A stretch of DNA of 64,000 nucleotides from Neisseria sp. (lineage in GTDB: Bacteria > Pseudomonadota > Gammaproteobacteria > Burkholderiales > Neisseriaceae), in NCBI GenBank assembly GCA_030528455.1, contig JAUMYW010000007.1:16931-80930 (forward strand), given 5' to 3'. Shown here piece by piece: positions 45,399 to 57,170 of the stretch. Made by a program: the position numbers and the translations under genes. A model generated the notes under the pieces. It worked only from the letters and a program-made list of their open reading frames with translations, was not told where the DNA came from and did no database searches. Every line of letters starts with the position of its first letter. Position 1 is the first letter of the stretch.

Positions 45399-45709
45399 AT
45401 CAAGAACGCCTGATGAAAGTAATTTTGGCTCCCGTTGTTTCTGAAAAGAGCAATCTGCTGGCTGAAAAACGTAACCAAATGACTTTCAAAGTATTGTCTG
45501 ATGCAACTAAAACAGAAGTGAAGGCGGCTGTAGAGTTGTTGTTTGGTGTGAAAGTTGCTTCTGTAACGACTACAACTACCAAAGGTAAAGTAAAGCGTTT
45601 TGGTCGTACTTTGGGTCGTCGCAGCGATGTGAAAAAGGCTTATGTTAGCTTGGTTGAAGGTCAAGAGTTAGACTTGGAAGCCGCAGCAGCAGCCGCTGAT
45701 AAGGAATAA
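45395..45709 (+). CDS. rplW: 50S ribosomal protein L23
   Basis: A 104-residue protein at the tunnel exit, contact site for trigger factor and [13 protein letters not shown] and the 23S-binding [16 protein letters not shown] are visible. I prefer the ATG at 45395, which overlaps the rplD stop and lies 8 bases after GGAG; the ATG at 45389 in the same frame is only 2 bases from it and would add two residues. The C-terminus ends in an alanine-rich acidic tail. Confidence 0.96.
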   Translation: MNQERLMKVILAPVVSEKSNLLAEKRNQMTFKVLSDATKTEVKAAVELLFGVKVASVTTTTTKGKVKRFGRTLGRRSDVKKAYVSLVEGQELDLEAAAAAADKE

Positions 45710-45714
45710 GTAGA

Positions 45715-46548
<834 letters not shown>

Positions 46549-46553
46549 TTGAT

Positions 46554-46832
46554 ATGGCTCGTTCATTGAAAAAAGGCCCATACGTTGATCTGCATTTGCT
46601 GAAAAAAGTAGATGCTGCACGTGCAAATAACGACAAGCGTCCAATCAAAACTTGGTCACGTCGTTCTACCATTCTGCCTGATTTTATCGGCTTGACTATT
46701 GCTGTACACAATGGCCGTACCCATGTGCCTGTGTTCATTAGTGACAATATGGTCGGTCATAAATTGGGTGAGTTCTCATTGACCCGTACCTTTAAAGGCC
46801 ACTTGGCTGATAAAAAGGCTAAAAAGAAATAA
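46554..46832 (+). CDS. rpsS: 30S ribosomal protein S19
   Basis: A 92-residue small-subunit head protein near the A site, complexing with S13. The start [15 protein letters not shown] and the core [19 protein letters not shown] are typical. Confidence 0.98.
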   Translation: MARSLKKGPYVDLHLLKKVDAARANNDKRPIKTWSRRSTILPDFIGLTIAVHNGRTHVPVFISDNMVGHKLGEFSLTRTFKGHLADKKAKKK

Positions 46833-46842
46833 GGGATAAAAC

Positions 46843-47172
46843 ATGAGAGTATCTGCATCACATAAAAATGCCCGCATTTCTGCACAAAAAGCCCGTTTGG
46901 TTGCAGATTTGATTCGTGGTAAAGATGTTGCCCAAGCCTTGAACATCTTGGCGTTCAGTCCTAAAAAAGGTGCTGAACTGATTAAAAAAGTGCTGGAATC
47001 TGCTATTGCAAATGCAGAACACAATAACGGTGCTGACATTGACGAGTTGAAAGTAGTCACTATTTATGTTGATAAAGCAGCTTCTTTGAAGCGTTTTCAA
47101 GCTCGTGCCAAGGGTCGTGGTAACCGCATTGAGAAACAAACTTGTCATATCAATGTGACAGTGGGTAACTAA
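46843..47172 (+). CDS. rplV: 50S ribosomal protein L22
   Basis: A 109-residue protein lining the exit tunnel with a long beta-hairpin ([20 protein letters not shown]), the site of macrolide-resistance changes elsewhere; the hairpin looks intact here. It is 9 bases from rpsC. Confidence 0.98.
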   Translation: MRVSASHKNARISAQKARLVADLIRGKDVAQALNILAFSPKKGAELIKKVLESAIANAEHNNGADIDELKVVTIYVDKAASLKRFQARAKGRGNRIEKQTCHINVTVGN

Positions 47173-47181
47173 GGAAAAGCT

Positions 47182-47877
47182 ATGGGACAAAAAATTCATC
47201 CGACTGGCTTTCGCTTGGCGGTAAATAAAGATTGGTCGTCCAAATGGTTTGCAAAAAGCACCGAATTTTCAACTGTCTTGAAACAAGATATTGATGTTCG
47301 TGAATATTTGCGTAAACGTTTGGCAAATGCCTCTGTCGGCCGTGTAGTGATTGAACGTCCGGCTAAATCTGCACGCATTACGATTCATTCTGCACGCCCT
47401 GGTGTTGTTATTGGCCGTAAAGGTGAGGATATCGAGGTGTTGAAACGTGACTTGCAAAACCTGATGGGTGTGCCTGTTCACGTAAATATCGAAGAAATCC
47501 GCAAACCTGAATTGGATGCGCAAATCGTTGCAGACGGCATTGCCCAGCAATTGGAAAAACGCGTTCAATTCCGCCGTGCGATGAAACGTGCTATGCAAAA
47601 TGCTATGCGTGTTGGCGCAAAAGGTATCAAGATTATGACCTCCGGTCGTTTGAATGGTGCGGACATTGCGCGTAGCGAATGGTATCGCGAAGGACGTGTG
47701 CCTTTGCATACCTTGCGTGCTAATGTGGATTACGCTACCAGTGAAGCGCACACTACTTATGGTGTGATTGGTTTGAAAGTTTGGGTTTATACCGGTGAAG
47801 GCAAAGAAGTAGTGCAAGCTAAGCCTGAACAAGAAAATAAACGCAGAAAGGGTGGTCGAAATGCTTCAGCCAACTAG
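47182..47877 (+). CDS. rpsC: 30S ribosomal protein S3
   Basis: A 231-residue protein of the 30S head and mRNA entry channel. The KH domain with [14 protein letters not shown] and the C-terminal block [18 protein letters not shown] are present. It overlaps rplP by 17 bases. Confidence 0.98.
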   Translation: MGQKIHPTGFRLAVNKDWSSKWFAKSTEFSTVLKQDIDVREYLRKRLANASVGRVVIERPAKSARITIHSARPGVVIGRKGEDIEVLKRDLQNLMGVPVHVNIEEIRKPELDAQIVADGIAQQLEKRVQFRRAMKRAMQNAMRVGAKGIKIMTSGRLNGADIARSEWYREGRVPLHTLRANVDYATSEAHTTYGVIGLKVWVYTGEGKEVVQAKPEQENKRRKGGRNASAN

Positions 47878-48277
47878 AATGAAATACCGCAAACAGCATA
47901 AAGGCCGTAATACCGGTATTGCTACTCGCGGTAATGCTGTGAGCTTTGGTGATTTCGGTCTGAAAGCAGTTGGTCGTGGTCGCTTGACTGCTCGTCAAAT
48001 TGAAGCGGCTCGTCGTGCGATGACGCGTCATATTAAACGTGGTGGTCGTATTTGGATTCGCGTATTCCCTGATAAACCGATTACTGCTAAGCCGATCCAA
48101 GTTCGTATGGGTGGCGGTAAAGGTTCTGTAGAATACTATGTTGCCGAAATCAAACCCGGAAAAGTATTGTACGAAATGGATGGTGTGGCTGAATCATTGG
48201 CTCGTGAAGCCTTTGCTTTAGCAGCTGCCAAATTGCCGATTCCGACTGTGTTTGTAGCCAGACAGGTAGGTAAATAA
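47861..48277 (+). CDS. rplP: 50S ribosomal protein L16
   Basis: A 138-residue protein near the A-site tRNA. It starts [16 protein letters not shown] at the ATG at 47861, inside the end of rpsC; a GTG three codons earlier is less likely. The central [15 protein letters not shown] is typical. Confidence 0.97.
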   Translation: MLQPTRMKYRKQHKGRNTGIATRGNAVSFGDFGLKAVGRGRLTARQIEAARRAMTRHIKRGGRIWIRVFPDKPITAKPIQVRMGGGKGSVEYYVAEIKPGKVLYEMDGVAESLAREAFALAAAKLPIPTVFVARQVGK

Positions 48278-48468
48278 TGAAAGCCAATGAATTGAAAGAA
48301 AAATCAGTTGAGCAATTAAATGCCGATTTGGTTGGCTTGCTGAAAGCACAATTCGGCCTGCGCATGCAGCATGCTACCGGCCAGTTGGGTAAAACCAGCG
48401 AGTTAAAGAAAGTGCGTCGCGATATTGCTCGTGTCAAAACCGTTTTAGCGGAAAAAGGTGGTAAATAA
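48277..48468 (+). CDS. rpmC: 50S ribosomal protein L29
   Basis: A 63-residue two-helix protein at the tunnel exit. [18 protein letters not shown] and the C-terminal [16 protein letters not shown] are typical. It overlaps both neighbours with TAATG junctions. Confidence 0.97.
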   Translation: MKANELKEKSVEQLNADLVGLLKAQFGLRMQHATGQLGKTSELKKVRRDIARVKTVLAEKGGK

Positions 48469-48728
48469 TGAGCGAAAAAACCGTACGTACTTTACAAGGT
48501 AAAGTAGTTAGCGACAAAATGGATAAAACCGTAACCGTTTTGGTTGAGCGTAAAGTAAAACATCCTCTTTACGGTAAAGTTATCCGCCGCTCTACGAAAA
48601 TCCACGCTCATGATGAGCAGAACCAATATACTGTTGGTGATGTTGTAGTAATTGAAGAGAGCCGTCCGCTGTCTAAAACCAAAGCTTGGGTAGTTAAAGA
48701 GTTGGTGGAAAAAGCCCGTACTGTTTAA
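48468..48728 (+). CDS. rpsQ: 30S ribosomal protein S17
   Basis: An 86-residue primary 16S rRNA-binding protein with an OB fold. [16 protein letters not shown] and [13 protein letters not shown] are typical. It ends the S10 part of the array; a 217-base gap with hairpins follows. Confidence 0.97.
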   Translation: MSEKTVRTLQGKVVSDKMDKTVTVLVERKVKHPLYGKVIRRSTKIHAHDEQNQYTVGDVVVIEESRPLSKTKAWVVKELVEKARTV

Positions 48729-48752
48729 TTTTTACGACAGTCAGCTTTAAAT

Positions 48753-48872
48753 AAGAAACGAAGCTTGCAGAGAATATGAAAAATCTGTAAACTTCGTTTC
48801 TTAGCTTTCAAGTTCTTGAAAGTTTCTCCCTTCGGAGCCAAGACTGGTTTACTGGAACCATAAGGTTTCAGA
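48753..48872 (+). promoter_or_regulatory. structured leader between rpsQ and rplN
   Basis: AAGAAACGAAG (48753-48763) pairs with CTTCGTTTCTT (48792-48802), extended by weaker inner pairing. A second hairpin pairs CTGGAACC (48853-48860) with GGTTTCAG (48865-48872) across ATAA. An AA-type uptake sequence follows near 48896. The first hairpin could end or attenuate the S10 transcript and the second could be a leader element of the spc genes. No strong promoter stands out. Confidence 0.5.
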
Positions 48873-48945
48873 TAGGTGTTTCATGAATAAATGAAAAGGC
48901 CGTCTGAAAATGGTAAATTAAGTTGGATTTTTTAAAGGTAAAAAC

Positions 48946-49314
48946 ATGATTCAAATGCAGACCATCTTGGATGTGGCTGACAACTCTGGTGCGCGTCGTG
49001 TAATGTGTATCAAGGTGTTAGGTGGCTCCAAGCGTCGCTACGCTAGTGTTGGCGACATTATTAAAGTGGCGGTTAAGGATGCTGCGCCACGTGGCCGTGT
49101 AAAAAAGGGTGATGTGTACAATGCGGTGGTGGTTCGTACTGCCAAAGGTGTCCGTCGTCCGGATGGTGCCCTGATTAAGTTTGATAACAATGCTGCGGTA
49201 TTGTTGAATAATAAGCTTGAACCAATGGGTACCCGTATTTTTGGTCCGGTTACTCGTGAGCTGCGTACTGAGCGCTTCATGAAAATCGTTTCATTGGCAC
49301 CTGAAGTTTTGTAA
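48946..49314 (+). CDS. rplN: 50S ribosomal protein L14
   Basis: A 122-residue protein at the subunit interface, first gene of the spc segment. [17 protein letters not shown] and the C-terminal [19 protein letters not shown] are typical. Confidence 0.98.
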   Translation: MIQMQTILDVADNSGARRVMCIKVLGGSKRRYASVGDIIKVAVKDAAPRGRVKKGDVYNAVVVRTAKGVRRPDGALIKFDNNAAVLLNNKLEPMGTRIFGPVTRELRTERFMKIVSLAPEVL

Positions 49315-49326
49315 AGGGGTTGGCGC

Positions 49327-49650
49327 GTGAATAAAATTATCAAAGGCGATCAAGTGATTGTGATTGCCGGTAAAGATAAAGGTAAGCAAGGTCAAATTTT
49401 GCGCGTATTGGGTGATAAAGTGGTGGTTGAAGGTGTGAATGTTGTTAAACGCCATCAAAAGCCTAATCCTATGCGTGGTGTTGAAGGTGGTATTATTGCT
49501 AAAAATATGCCTTTGGCAATTTCTAATGTGGCAATTTTCAATCCTGAAACGAAAAAAGCTGATCGTGTTGGCATTAAATTGGTTGAGAGCGAAGGCAAGG
49601 TTAAACGTGTTCGTGTATTCAAGTCCAATGGTGCTGAGATTGGTGCTTAA
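49327..49650 (+). CDS. rplX: 50S ribosomal protein L24
   Basis: A 107-residue assembly initiator protein with a KOW motif ([19 protein letters not shown]). The start is GTG at 49327 with AAAGGGG upstream. Confidence 0.97.
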   Translation: MNKIIKGDQVIVIAGKDKGKQGQILRVLGDKVVVEGVNVVKRHQKPNPMRGVEGGIIAKNMPLAISNVAIFNPETKKADRVGIKLVESEGKVKRVRVFKSNGAEIGA

Positions 49651-49660
49651 GGAGTTATAA

Positions 49661-50200
49661 ATGGCACGTTTGAAAGATTTTTATAACAGCACGGTTGTGC
49701 CTGAATTGGTTAAGCAATTCGGTTACAAATCCGTTATGGAAGTACCTCGTATTGAGAAGATTACTCTGAATATGGGTGTGGGCGAGGCTGTTGCTGATAA
49801 AAAAGTAATGGAACACGCTGTTGCTGATTTGGAAAAAATTGCGGGTCAGAAACCTGTTATAACGCTTGCTCGCAAATCAATTGCAGGCTTTAAGATTCGT
49901 GATAACTATCCGGTTGGCTGCAAAGTGACCTTGCGTCGTGAGCAGATGTTTGAATTCTTGGATCGTTTGGTAACGATTGCGCTGCCTCGTGTGCGTGACT
50001 TCCGTGGTGTTAGCGGTAAATCGTTTGATGGTCGCGGTAACTACAATATGGGTGTTCGCGAGCAAATTATTTTTCCTGAAATCGAATACGATAAAATCGA
50101 TGCTTTGCGTGGTTTGAATATCACTATCACGACTACTGCCAAAACAGACGAAGAGGCAAAAGCGTTGTTGGCATTGTTTAAGTTTCCGTTTAAAGGATAA
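49661..50200 (+). CDS. rplE: 50S ribosomal protein L5
   Basis: A 179-residue protein that binds 5S rRNA and P-site t[31 protein letters not shown] and the C-terminal [20 protein letters not shown] are typical. Confidence 0.98.
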   Translation: MARLKDFYNSTVVPELVKQFGYKSVMEVPRIEKITLNMGVGEAVADKKVMEHAVADLEKIAGQKPVITLARKSIAGFKIRDNYPVGCKVTLRREQMFEFLDRLVTIALPRVRDFRGVSGKSFDGRGNYNMGVREQIIFPEIEYDKIDALRGLNITITTTAKTDEEAKALLALFKFPFKG

Positions 50201-50202
50201 TC

Positions 50203-50508
50203 ATGGCTAAGAAAGCACTTATTAACCGTGAAGCAAAACGTGTTGCTTTGGCTAAGAAATATGCTGCTAAACGTGCTGCGATTTTCGCTGTCATCAATGA
50301 TGCTTCTGCTACTGATGAAGAGCGTTTCGAAGCCCGTCTGAAATTGCAGTCTATTCCGCGTAACGCAGCTCCGGTTCGCCAACGTCGCCGTTGTGCCATT
50401 ACCGGTCGTCCTCGCGGTACATTCCGTAAATTCGGCTTGGGCCGTATCAAAATCCGTGAAATCGCTATGCGTGGCGAAATCCCGGGCGTGATTAAAGCTA
50501 GCTGGTAA
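50203..50508 (+). CDS. rpsN: 30S ribosomal protein S14
   Basis: A 101-residue zinc-independent (C-minus) S14, without the CxxC zinc motifs. [19 protein letters not shown] and [18 protein letters not shown] are typical. Confidence 0.98.
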   Translation: MAKKALINREAKRVALAKKYAAKRAAIFAVINDASATDEERFEARLKLQSIPRNAAPVRQRRRCAITGRPRGTFRKFGLGRIKIREIAMRGEIPGVIKASW

Positions 50509-50522
50509 TAGGAGAGAAATAA

Positions 50523-50915
50523 ATGAGTATGCATGATCCTATTTCCGATATGTTGACTCGTATCCGCAATGCTCAGCGTGCAAATAAAGCTGCTGTTGCA
50601 ATGCCATCCTCAAAATTGAAATGCGCAATTGCTAAGGTTTTGAAGGAAGAGGGTTATATCGAAGACTTTGCTGTTTCTGCTGATGCTAAGCCTGTTTTGG
50701 AAGTTCAGTTGAAATATTATGCGGGACGCCCTGTGATTGAACAGATTAAGCGAGTTTCCCGTCCTGGTTTACGTATTTACAAAGGCAGTAACGACATTCC
50801 TTCAGTGATGAATGGTTTGGGTGTTGCAATCGTAAGTACTTCAAAAGGTGTGATGACTGATCGTAAAGCACGTGCTGCGGGTGTTGGCGGTGAGTTGTTG
50901 TGTATTGTTGCCTAA
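50523..50915 (+). CDS. rpsH: 30S ribosomal protein S8
   Basis: A 130-residue 16S rRNA-binding protein that in Escherichia coli also represses the spc operon. [14 protein letters not shown] and the C-terminal [21 protein letters not shown] are typical. Confidence 0.98.
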   Translation: MSMHDPISDMLTRIRNAQRANKAAVAMPSSKLKCAIAKVLKEEGYIEDFAVSADAKPVLEVQLKYYAGRPVIEQIKRVSRPGLRIYKGSNDIPSVMNGLGVAIVSTSKGVMTDRKARAAGVGGELLCIVA

Positions 50916-50930
50916 TTGGGAGAGTGGAAG

Positions 50931-51464
50931 ATGTCTCGCGTTGCGAAAAATCCAGTAACTGTTCCTGCTGGCGTAGAAGTAAAATTTGGAACTGAATTTC
51001 TGACTGTTAAAGGTAAAAACGGCGAATTGTCTTTCCCTTTGAGTGCAGATGTAAAAGTTGAGTTGAATGATGGTCAATTGACTTTTATTGCTGCGAACAG
51101 TAGCAAACATGCTAGTGCAATGTCCGGAACTGTGCGTGCTATTGTGGCGAACATGGTTAAGGGGGTTGCAGACGGCTTTGAAAAGAAATTGCAATTGATT
51201 GGTGTGGGTTATCGTGCCCAAGCACAAGGTAAAACATTAAATTTATCTTTGGGCTTTTCTCATCCTATCGTATATGAAATGCCTGAGGGTGTTTCAGTGC
51301 AAACTCCTTCTCAAACCGAGATTGTATTGACCGGTGCCGATAAGCAGGTGGTTGGTCAGGTTGCTGCCGAAATCCGTGCATTCCGTTCTCCTGAGCCTTA
51401 TAAAGGTAAGGGTGTTCGTTATGTGGGTGAGGTGGTTGTGATGAAAGAAGCTAAGAAGAAATAA
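50931..51464 (+). CDS. rplF: 50S ribosomal protein L6
   Basis: A 177-residue protein near the sarcin-ricin loop. It starts MSRVAKNPV at the ATG at 50931; the frame is open five codons further up. [13 protein letters not shown] and the C-terminal [10 protein letters not shown] are typical. Confidence 0.98.
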   Translation: MSRVAKNPVTVPAGVEVKFGTEFLTVKGKNGELSFPLSADVKVELNDGQLTFIAANSSKHASAMSGTVRAIVANMVKGVADGFEKKLQLIGVGYRAQAQGKTLNLSLGFSHPIVYEMPEGVSVQTPSQTEIVLTGADKQVVGQVAAEIRAFRSPEPYKGKGVRYVGEVVVMKEAKKK

Positions 51465-51479
51465 TTGAGGCCATCACTA

Positions 51480-51833
51480 ATGGATAAACATGCAACAAGA
51501 CTGCGTCGCGCACGTAAAACCCGTGCCCGTATTGCGGATTTGAAAGTGGTGAGACTGTGTGTATTCCGCACAAACAGCCACATTTATGCTCAAGTCATCA
51601 GTGCCGAAGGTGATAAAGTATTGGCTTCAGCCTCTACTTTAGAAGCCGAAGTGCGTACCAACTTGAAATCAGGTGGTAACGTTGAAGCTGCTGCATTGAT
51701 TGGTAAGCGTATTGCTGAGAAAGCAAAAGCTGCCGGTATCGAAAAAGTTGCTTTTGACCGTTCCGGTTTTCAGTATCACGGCCGTGTGAAAGCGTTGGCT
51801 GAAGCTGCCCGTGAAAACGGTTTGAGCTTCTAA
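51480..51833 (+). CDS. rplR: 50S ribosomal protein L18
   Basis: A 117-residue 5S rRNA-binding protein. The start [18 protein letters not shown] and the C-terminal [24 protein letters not shown] are typical. Confidence 0.98.
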   Translation: MDKHATRLRRARKTRARIADLKVVRLCVFRTNSHIYAQVISAEGDKVLASASTLEAEVRTNLKSGGNVEAAALIGKRIAEKAKAAGIEKVAFDRSGFQYHGRVKALAEAARENGLSF

Positions 51834-51854
51834 TAAAGATTTTGGAGACCTTAG

Positions 51855-52373
51855 ATGGCAAAACATGAAACTGAAGAGCGTGGTGACGGCCTGATTGAAA
51901 AAATGGTCGCAGTAAACCGTGTAACCAAAGTAGTTAAAGGTGGCCGCATTATGGCGTTCTCTGCTTTGACTGTTGTTGGTGATGGTGATGGCCGTATTGG
52001 TATGGGCAAAGGTAAATCTAAAGAAGTTCCTGTTGCCGTACAGAAAGCAATGGATCAAGCCCGTCGCTCTATGATTAAAGTTCCGTTGAAAAACGGTACC
52101 ATTCATCATGAAGTAATCGGTAAGCATGGTGCGACACGCGTATTCATGCAGCCTGCAAAAGAAGGTAGCGGTGTGAAAGCCGGCGGTCCTATGCGTTTGG
52201 TTTTTGATGCAATGGGCGTACACAATATTTCTGCAAAAGTGCACGGTTCTACCAATCCATACAATATTGTGCGTGCAACTTTGGATGGCTTGTCCAAACT
52301 GTATACGCCATCTGAAATTGCTGCCAAACGTGGTTTGACTGTGGAAGAAATTTTGGGAGCCAATAATGACTGA
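51855..52373 (+). CDS. rpsE: 30S ribosomal protein S5
   Basis: A 172-residue protein at the mRNA entry, involved in decoding accuracy and helicase activity. [18 protein letters not shown] and [16 protein letters not shown] are typical. It overlaps rpmD by 8 bases. Confidence 0.98.
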   Translation: MAKHETEERGDGLIEKMVAVNRVTKVVKGGRIMAFSALTVVGDGDGRIGMGKGKSKEVPVAVQKAMDQARRSMIKVPLKNGTIHHEVIGKHGATRVFMQPAKEGSGVKAGGPMRLVFDAMGVHNISAKVHGSTNPYNIVRATLDGLSKLYTPSEIAAKRGLTVEEILGANND

Positions 52374-52551
52374 GCAAAAGAAAATCAAAGTGACTTTGGT
52401 TAAAAGTCTGATTGGTACTATCGAGTCTCATCGTGCTTGTGCTCGCGGTTTGGGTTTGCGTCGCCGCGAACATACTGTTGAAGTGCTCGATACCCCGGAA
52501 AATCGTGGCATGATTAATAAAATCAGCTACCTTTTGAAAGTGGAGTCATAA
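52366..52551 (+). CDS. rpmD: 50S ribosomal protein L30
   Basis: A 61-residue protein with the motif [21 protein letters not shown]. The start lies inside the rpsE end. Confidence 0.97.
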   Translation: MTEQKKIKVTLVKSLIGTIESHRACARGLGLRRREHTVEVLDTPENRGMINKISYLLKVES

Positions 52552-52552
52552 T

Positions 52553-52987
52553 ATGTTTTTGAACACTATTCAGCCAGCCGAAGGTGCTACTCATGCGCGC
52601 AAGCGCGTAGGTCGCGGTATCGGTAGCGGGTTGGGCAAAACGGGCGGTCGCGGCCATAAAGGTCAAAAAAGCCGTTCGGGTGGTTTCCACAAAGTAGGTT
52701 TTGAAGGCGGTCAAATGCCTTTGCAGCGCCGTTTGCCTAAACGTGGCTTTAAATCAATGACTGTTGCTTTGAATGCTGAAGTGCGTTTGAGCGAGCTGCA
52801 TTTGGTTGCTGTTGAAGAGATTGATGTGTTGGCTCTGAAACAAGCAGGCTTAGTTCCTGCTGCTGCTCAAAATGTAAAAGTGATTGCATCTGGCAGTATT
52901 GCCAAAGCAGTGGTGTTAAAAGGTATTAAAGCCACTAAAGGTGCCAAAGCTGCGATTGAAGCTGCTGGTGGCAAAGTGGAAGAATAA
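52553..52987 (+). CDS. rplO: 50S ribosomal protein L15
   Basis: A 144-residue late-assembly protein. The glycine/lysine-rich N-terminus [21 protein letters not shown] is typical. The secY gene starts 10 bases after its stop. Confidence 0.97.
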   Translation: MFLNTIQPAEGATHARKRVGRGIGSGLGKTGGRGHKGQKSRSGGFHKVGFEGGQMPLQRRLPKRGFKSMTVALNAEVRLSELHLVAVEEIDVLALKQAGLVPAAAQNVKVIASGSIAKAVVLKGIKATKGAKAAIEAAGGKVEE

Positions 52988-52997
52988 GGCTGTTAAA

Positions 52998-54305
52998 TTG
53001 GCTAAACAACAAGTTACATCAGGCTTGTCCAAGTTTGGTGAGTTAAAAAGCCGGCTGATGTTTTTGTTGGGGGCACTGATTGTTTTTCGTTTCGGTGCCC
53101 ACATTCCTGTGCCGGGTGTTGATGCAGATGCGTTGGCCAAATTGTACGAGAGTGCTAGTGGCGGCATACTAGGCATGCTTAACATGTTTTCTGGTGGGTC
53201 GCTTGAGCGCTTTAGTATTTTTGCAATAGGTATTATGCCGTATATTTCTGCATCGATTGTGATGCAGCTTGCTGCTGAAATCATCCCTTCCTTAAAAGAA
53301 TTGAAAAAGGAAGGAGATGTGGGGCGTAAGGTAATTATGAAGTATACCAGGCTCGGTACCGTATTGTTGGCAACATTGCAAAGTTTTGGTGTAGCAACTT
53401 TTGTTTATCAGCAAGGTATTGTTGTTGCTTCACAGTTTGAATTTTATCTTTCTACTGTTGTCTGCTTAGTAACTGGCACCATGTTCCTAATGTGGTTGGG
53501 TGAGCAAATTACAGAGCGGGGTATTGGCAACGGTATTTCACTGATTATTACAGCTGGTATCGTATCTGGTATTCCGTCGGGAATTATTCAGCTATGGACC
53601 TTAACTGCCGAAGGGTCTATCGGTATGTTAACTTCAGTTGGTATCGTTATCGGTGCTTTATTGTTGGTTGTTCTTGTTGTATTTTTTGAGGCAGCCCAGC
53701 GTAAGATTCCTATCCAATATGCAAAACGTCAATTTGGTTTGGGCGGGCAGCAAAATACTCATTTGCCATTTAAATTAAATATGGCCGGTGTGATTCCTCC
53801 GATTTTTGCTTCAAGTATTATCTTATTCCCTTCGACTTTGTTTAGCTGGTTTGGTTCGGGGAATTCCGAAGGAGTATTGGGTAAGATTGCAACAATGCTA
53901 CAGCATGGGCAAACCTTGTATATTCTTTTATTTGCTGCCTCTATAATTTTCTTTTGCTATTTTTATACGGCTTTGACTTTTAGTCCAAAAGAAATGGCTG
54001 AAAATCTGAAAAAAAGCGGTGCGTTTGTTCCAAGTATCCGTCCAGGTGAACAGACTTCTCGCTATTTAGAGGGAGTTGTACTGCGCTTAACATTCTGGGG
54101 GAGTATTTATATTACGGTTATTTGTTTGATTCCAGAGTTTTTAACCTCGGTATTACATGTTCCGTTTTATTTGGGTGGCACATCATTGTTGATTTTGGTT
54201 GTTGTTACTATGGATTTCAGTACGCAGATAGCGTCTTACAGAATGTCGCATCAATATGAACAGTTGATGAAGCGTACCGATATGAAATCATTATCGCGTA
54301 AGTAA
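52998..54305 (+). CDS. secY: protein translocase subunit SecY
   Basis: A 435-residue channel subunit with ten membrane segments. The plug/TM2 region [22 protein letters not shown] and the cytosolic loop [22 protein letters not shown] are clear. The start is a TTG at 52998 giving [16 protein letters not shown], matching neisserial SecY; no ATG is available in frame without running into rplO. The ribosome site is AAGG 9 bases upstream. A TTG start may limit SecY relative to its ribosomal neighbours. Confidence 0.95.
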   Translation: MAKQQVTSGLSKFGELKSRLMFLLGALIVFRFGAHIPVPGVDADALAKLYESASGGILGMLNMFSGGSLERFSIFAIGIMPYISASIVMQLAAEIIPSLKELKKEGDVGRKVIMKYTRLGTVLLATLQSFGVATFVYQQGIVVASQFEFYLSTVVCLVTGTMFLMWLGEQITERGIGNGISLIITAGIVSGIPSGIIQLWTLTAEGSIGMLTSVGIVIGALLLVVLVVFFEAAQRKIPIQYAKRQFGLGGQQNTHLPFKLNMAGVIPPIFASSIILFPSTLFSWFGSGNSEGVLGKIATMLQHGQTLYILLFAASIIFFCYFYTALTFSPKEMAENLKKSGAFVPSIRPGEQTSRYLEGVVLRLTFWGSIYITVICLIPEFLTSVLHVPFYLGGTSLLILVVVTMDFSTQIASYRMSHQYEQLMKRTDMKSLSRK

Positions 54306-54310
54306 AGAAA

Positions 54311-54529
54311 ATGGCTAAAGAAGATACTATTCAAATGCAAGGAGAAATCCTTGAAACATTGCCTAATGCGACATTTAAAGTAAAGTTGGAAAACGATCAT
54401 GTTGTATTGGGGCATATTTCTGGAAAAATGCGGATGCACTATATCCGTATTTCTCCGGGCGATAAGGTGACAGTGGAACTGACACCTTATGACTTGACCC
54501 GGGCACGTATTGTTTTCCGTGCCCGATAA
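54311..54529 (+). CDS. infA: translation initiation factor IF-1
   Basis: A 72-residue OB-fold factor that binds the A site during initiation. [19 protein letters not shown] and [14 protein letters not shown] are typical. It is 5 bases after secY. Confidence 0.97.
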   Translation: MAKEDTIQMQGEILETLPNATFKVKLENDHVVLGHISGKMRMHYIRISPGDKVTVELTPYDLTRARIVFRAR

Positions 54530-54548
54530 CTACGAAAGGAAGTAAATC

Positions 54549-54662
54549 ATGCGTGTACAACCTTCTGTAAAGAAAATCTGCCGCAACTGCAAGATTATTC
54601 GCCGTAATCGTGTGGTCCGCGTCATTTGTACTGATCCTCGTCACAAGCAACGTCAAGGCTGA
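54549..54662 (+). CDS. rpmJ: 50S ribosomal protein L36
   Basis: A 37-residue protein: [19 protein letters not shown], then [17 protein letters not shown]. The zinc ligands C11, C14, C27 and H32 mark it as the zinc-binding (C-plus) form. The ribosome site is AAGGAAG. Confidence 0.96.
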   Translation: MRVQPSVKKICRNCKIIRRNRVVRVICTDPRHKQRQG

Positions 54663-54721
54663 TTGTCATCAGTTAGAATTTTGTGGTATAGTGACGAAAT
54701 TTTGCCCTTAAAGGAAAAAAT

Positions 54722-55084
54722 ATGGCTCGTATTGCAGGGGTGAATATCCCTAATAATGCCCATGTCGTAATTGGTCTGCAAGCTATTTACGGTATTGGTG
54801 CTACTCGTGCTAAATTGATTTGCGAGGCTGCCGGTGTTGTTCCGAGCACTAAAGTGAAAGATTTGGACGAGTCTCAGTTGGAAGCTTTGCGTGAACAGGT
54901 CGCCCGATATGAAGTGGAAGGTGATTTGCGTCGTGAAGTTACTATGTCTATCAAGCGTTTGATGGATATGGGGTGCTATCGTGGTTTTCGTCATCGTCGC
55001 GGCTTGCCTTGTCGCGGTCAGCGTACCCGTACCAATGCCCGTACTCGCAAGGGTCCGCGCAAAGCAATCGCTGGTAAGAAATAA
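54722..55084 (+). CDS. rpsM: 30S ribosomal protein S13
   Basis: A 120-residue protein of the 30S head contacting P-site t[21 protein letters not shown] and the C-terminal [18 protein letters not shown] are typical. It opens the alpha segment; a possible -10 (TATAGT) lies in the 59-base gap before it. Confidence 0.98.
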   Translation: MARIAGVNIPNNAHVVIGLQAIYGIGATRAKLICEAAGVVPSTKVKDLDESQLEALREQVARYEVEGDLRREVTMSIKRLMDMGCYRGFRHRRGLPCRGQRTRTNARTRKGPRKAIAGKK

Positions 55085-55102
55085 TTTTAAAGGATTAAAT
55101 TG

Positions 55103-55498
55103 ATGGCTAAAGCAAACACAGCCTCGCGTGTACGTAAAAAAGTACGCAAAACCGTGAGTGAAGGTATCGTGCATGTTCATGCATCGTTCAATAATACCAT
55201 CATTACTATCACCGACCGTCAAGGCAATGCATTGTCTTGGGCTACCTCTGGCGGCGCTGGTTTTAAAGGTTCTCGTAAAAGTACACCGTTTGCTGCGCAA
55301 GTTGCAGCAGAAGCAGCTGGTAAAGTTGCCCAAGAGTATGGCGTGAAAAATTTAGAAGTACGAATCAAGGGTCCTGGCCCTGGTCGAGAATCTTCGGTGC
55401 GTGCGCTCAATGCTCTTGGTTTCAAAATTACCAGTATTACCGACGTTACCCCGTTGCCACACAACGGTTGCCGTCCGCCTAAAAAACGTCGTATTTAA
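55103..55498 (+). CDS. rpsK: 30S ribosomal protein S11
   Basis: A 131-residue protein of the 30S platform. [22 protein letters not shown] and the C-terminal [18 protein letters not shown] are typical. The ATG at 55103 is chosen over the TTG at 55100. Confidence 0.98.
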
Positions 55499-55515
55499 TT
55501 TTGGAGTATTGAGAC

Positions 55516-56136
55516 ATGGCACGTTATACAGGCCCTAAGTGTAAATTAGCTCGCCGTGAAGGCACTGATTTGTTTTTGAAGAGCGCGCGCCGCTCTTTGG
55601 AATCAAAATGTAAAATGGATTCTGCCCCTGGTCAGCACGGTGCTAAAAAGCCCCGCTTGTCTGATTACGGTTTGCAGTTGCGTGAAAAACAAAAGATTCG
55701 TCGTATCTATGGTGTTTTGGAGCGTCAATTCCGCCGCTATTTTGCGGAAGCTGCTCGGCGTAAAGGTTCTACCGGCGAATTGTTGTTGCAGTTGCTGGAA
55801 TCTCGTTTGGATAATGTAGTGTATCGTATGGGTTTTGGCTCAACTCGTGCAGAAGCACGTCAGTTGGTATCTCATAAAGCAATTACTGTGAACGGTCAAG
55901 TCGTGAATATCCCTTCTTTCCAAGTGAAAACTGGTGATATTGTGGCTGTTCGCGAAAAAGCAAAAAAACAGGTTCGTATTCAAGAGGCTCTCGGCTTGGC
56001 TGCTCAAATCGGTATCCCAGCTTGGGTTTCTGTAGATGCGGCTAAATTGGAAGGCGTATTTAAAAATATGCCGGATCGTTCAGAATTGTCTGGCGATATT
56101 AATGAACAGCTGGTGGTTGAGTTCTACTCTAAATAA
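55516..56136 (+). CDS. rpsD: 30S ribosomal protein S4
   Basis: A 206-residue primary 16S-binding protein that in Escherichia coli also represses the alpha operon. [19 protein letters not shown] and the S4 domain [22 protein letters not shown] are present. The zinc-type Cys cluster is absent. Confidence 0.98.
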   Translation: MARYTGPKCKLARREGTDLFLKSARRSLESKCKMDSAPGQHGAKKPRLSDYGLQLREKQKIRRIYGVLERQFRRYFAEAARRKGSTGELLLQLLESRLDNVVYRMGFGSTRAEARQLVSHKAITVNGQVVNIPSFQVKTGDIVAVREKAKKQVRIQEALGLAAQIGIPAWVSVDAAKLEGVFKNMPDRSELSGDINEQLVVEFYSK

Positions 56137-56161
56137 TACCAGCTCAGTGAGGGACAGTTAA

Positions 56162-57145
56162 ATGCAAAACAGCACTTCCGAATTTTTGAAACCGCGTCAA
56201 ATTGATGTTGATACTTTGTCTGCTACGCGTGCAAAAGTGTCAATGCAGCCGTTTGAGCGTGGTTTCGGTCATACTTTAGGTAATGCTTTGCGCCGTATCT
56301 TACTGTCGTCCATGAATGGTTTTGCACCGACTGAGGTTGCGATTGAGGGTGTGTTGCACGAATACTCGACTCTTGATGGTGTTCAGGAGGATGTTGTAGA
56401 TATTCTTTTGAACATCAAGGGTATCGTATTTAAACTGCATAATCGTTCCGAAGTGCGTCTGACTTTGAAAAAGTCCGGCGCAGGTGCGGTTTTTGCCGGC
56501 GATATTGAATTGCCGCATGATGTTGAAATCGTGAACCCTAATCATGTTATCTGTCATTTGGCGGATAACGGCAGCATTGAGATGGAAATAAAGGTTGAGC
56601 ATGGCCGTGGTTATCAAACCGTTTCCGGTCGCCGTTCGGTTCGTGACGAAAACCGTATTGGTGCCATTCAATTGGATGCGAGCTTTTCGCCCATCAGTCG
56701 AGTCAGTTTTGAAGTAGAGCCTGCGCGTGTGGAGCAGCGTACGGATTTGGATCGTCTGGTATTGGATATTGAAACAGATGGTTCATTGGATCCTGAGGAA
56801 GCTGTTCGTAGTGCAGCTCGTATCTTGATTGATCAAATGTCAATTTTTGCCGATTTGCAGGGTACTCCGGTAGAAGAGGTTGAAGAAAAAGCACCCCCTA
56901 TCGATCCTATTTTACTGCGTCCGGTTGATGATTTGGAATTGACAGTTCGTTCGGCAAACTGCTTGAAAGCTGAAGATATTTATTATATTGGCGATTTGAT
57001 CCAGCGTACTGAAACAGAGTTGTTGAAGACGCCGAATTTAGGTCGTAAATCTTTGAATGAGATTAAGGAAGTTTTGGCTTCCAAAGGCCTGACTTTGGGA
57101 TCGAAGCTCGAAGCTTGGCCGCCAGCCGGCTTGGAAAAGCCTTAA
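56162..57145 (+). CDS. rpoA: DNA-directed RNA polymerase subunit alpha
   Basis: A 327-residue subunit that assembles the polymerase core and contacts activators and UP elements. The N-terminal dimerisation domain has [20 protein letters not shown]; the C-terminal domain has [18 protein letters not shown] and [21 protein letters not shown], nearly identical to Escherichia coli. Confidence 0.98.
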   Translation: MQNSTSEFLKPRQIDVDTLSATRAKVSMQPFERGFGHTLGNALRRILLSSMNGFAPTEVAIEGVLHEYSTLDGVQEDVVDILLNIKGIVFKLHNRSEVRLTLKKSGAGAVFAGDIELPHDVEIVNPNHVICHLADNGSIEMEIKVEHGRGYQTVSGRRSVRDENRIGAIQLDASFSPISRVSFEVEPARVEQRTDLDRLVLDIETDGSLDPEEAVRSAARILIDQMSIFADLQGTPVEEVEEKAPPIDPILLRPVDDLELTVRSANCLKAEDIYYIGDLIQRTETELLKTPNLGRKSLNEIKEVLASKGLTLGSKLEAWPPAGLEKP

Positions 57146-57170
57146 AGTTTGAATATTAAAGGATAATGAC

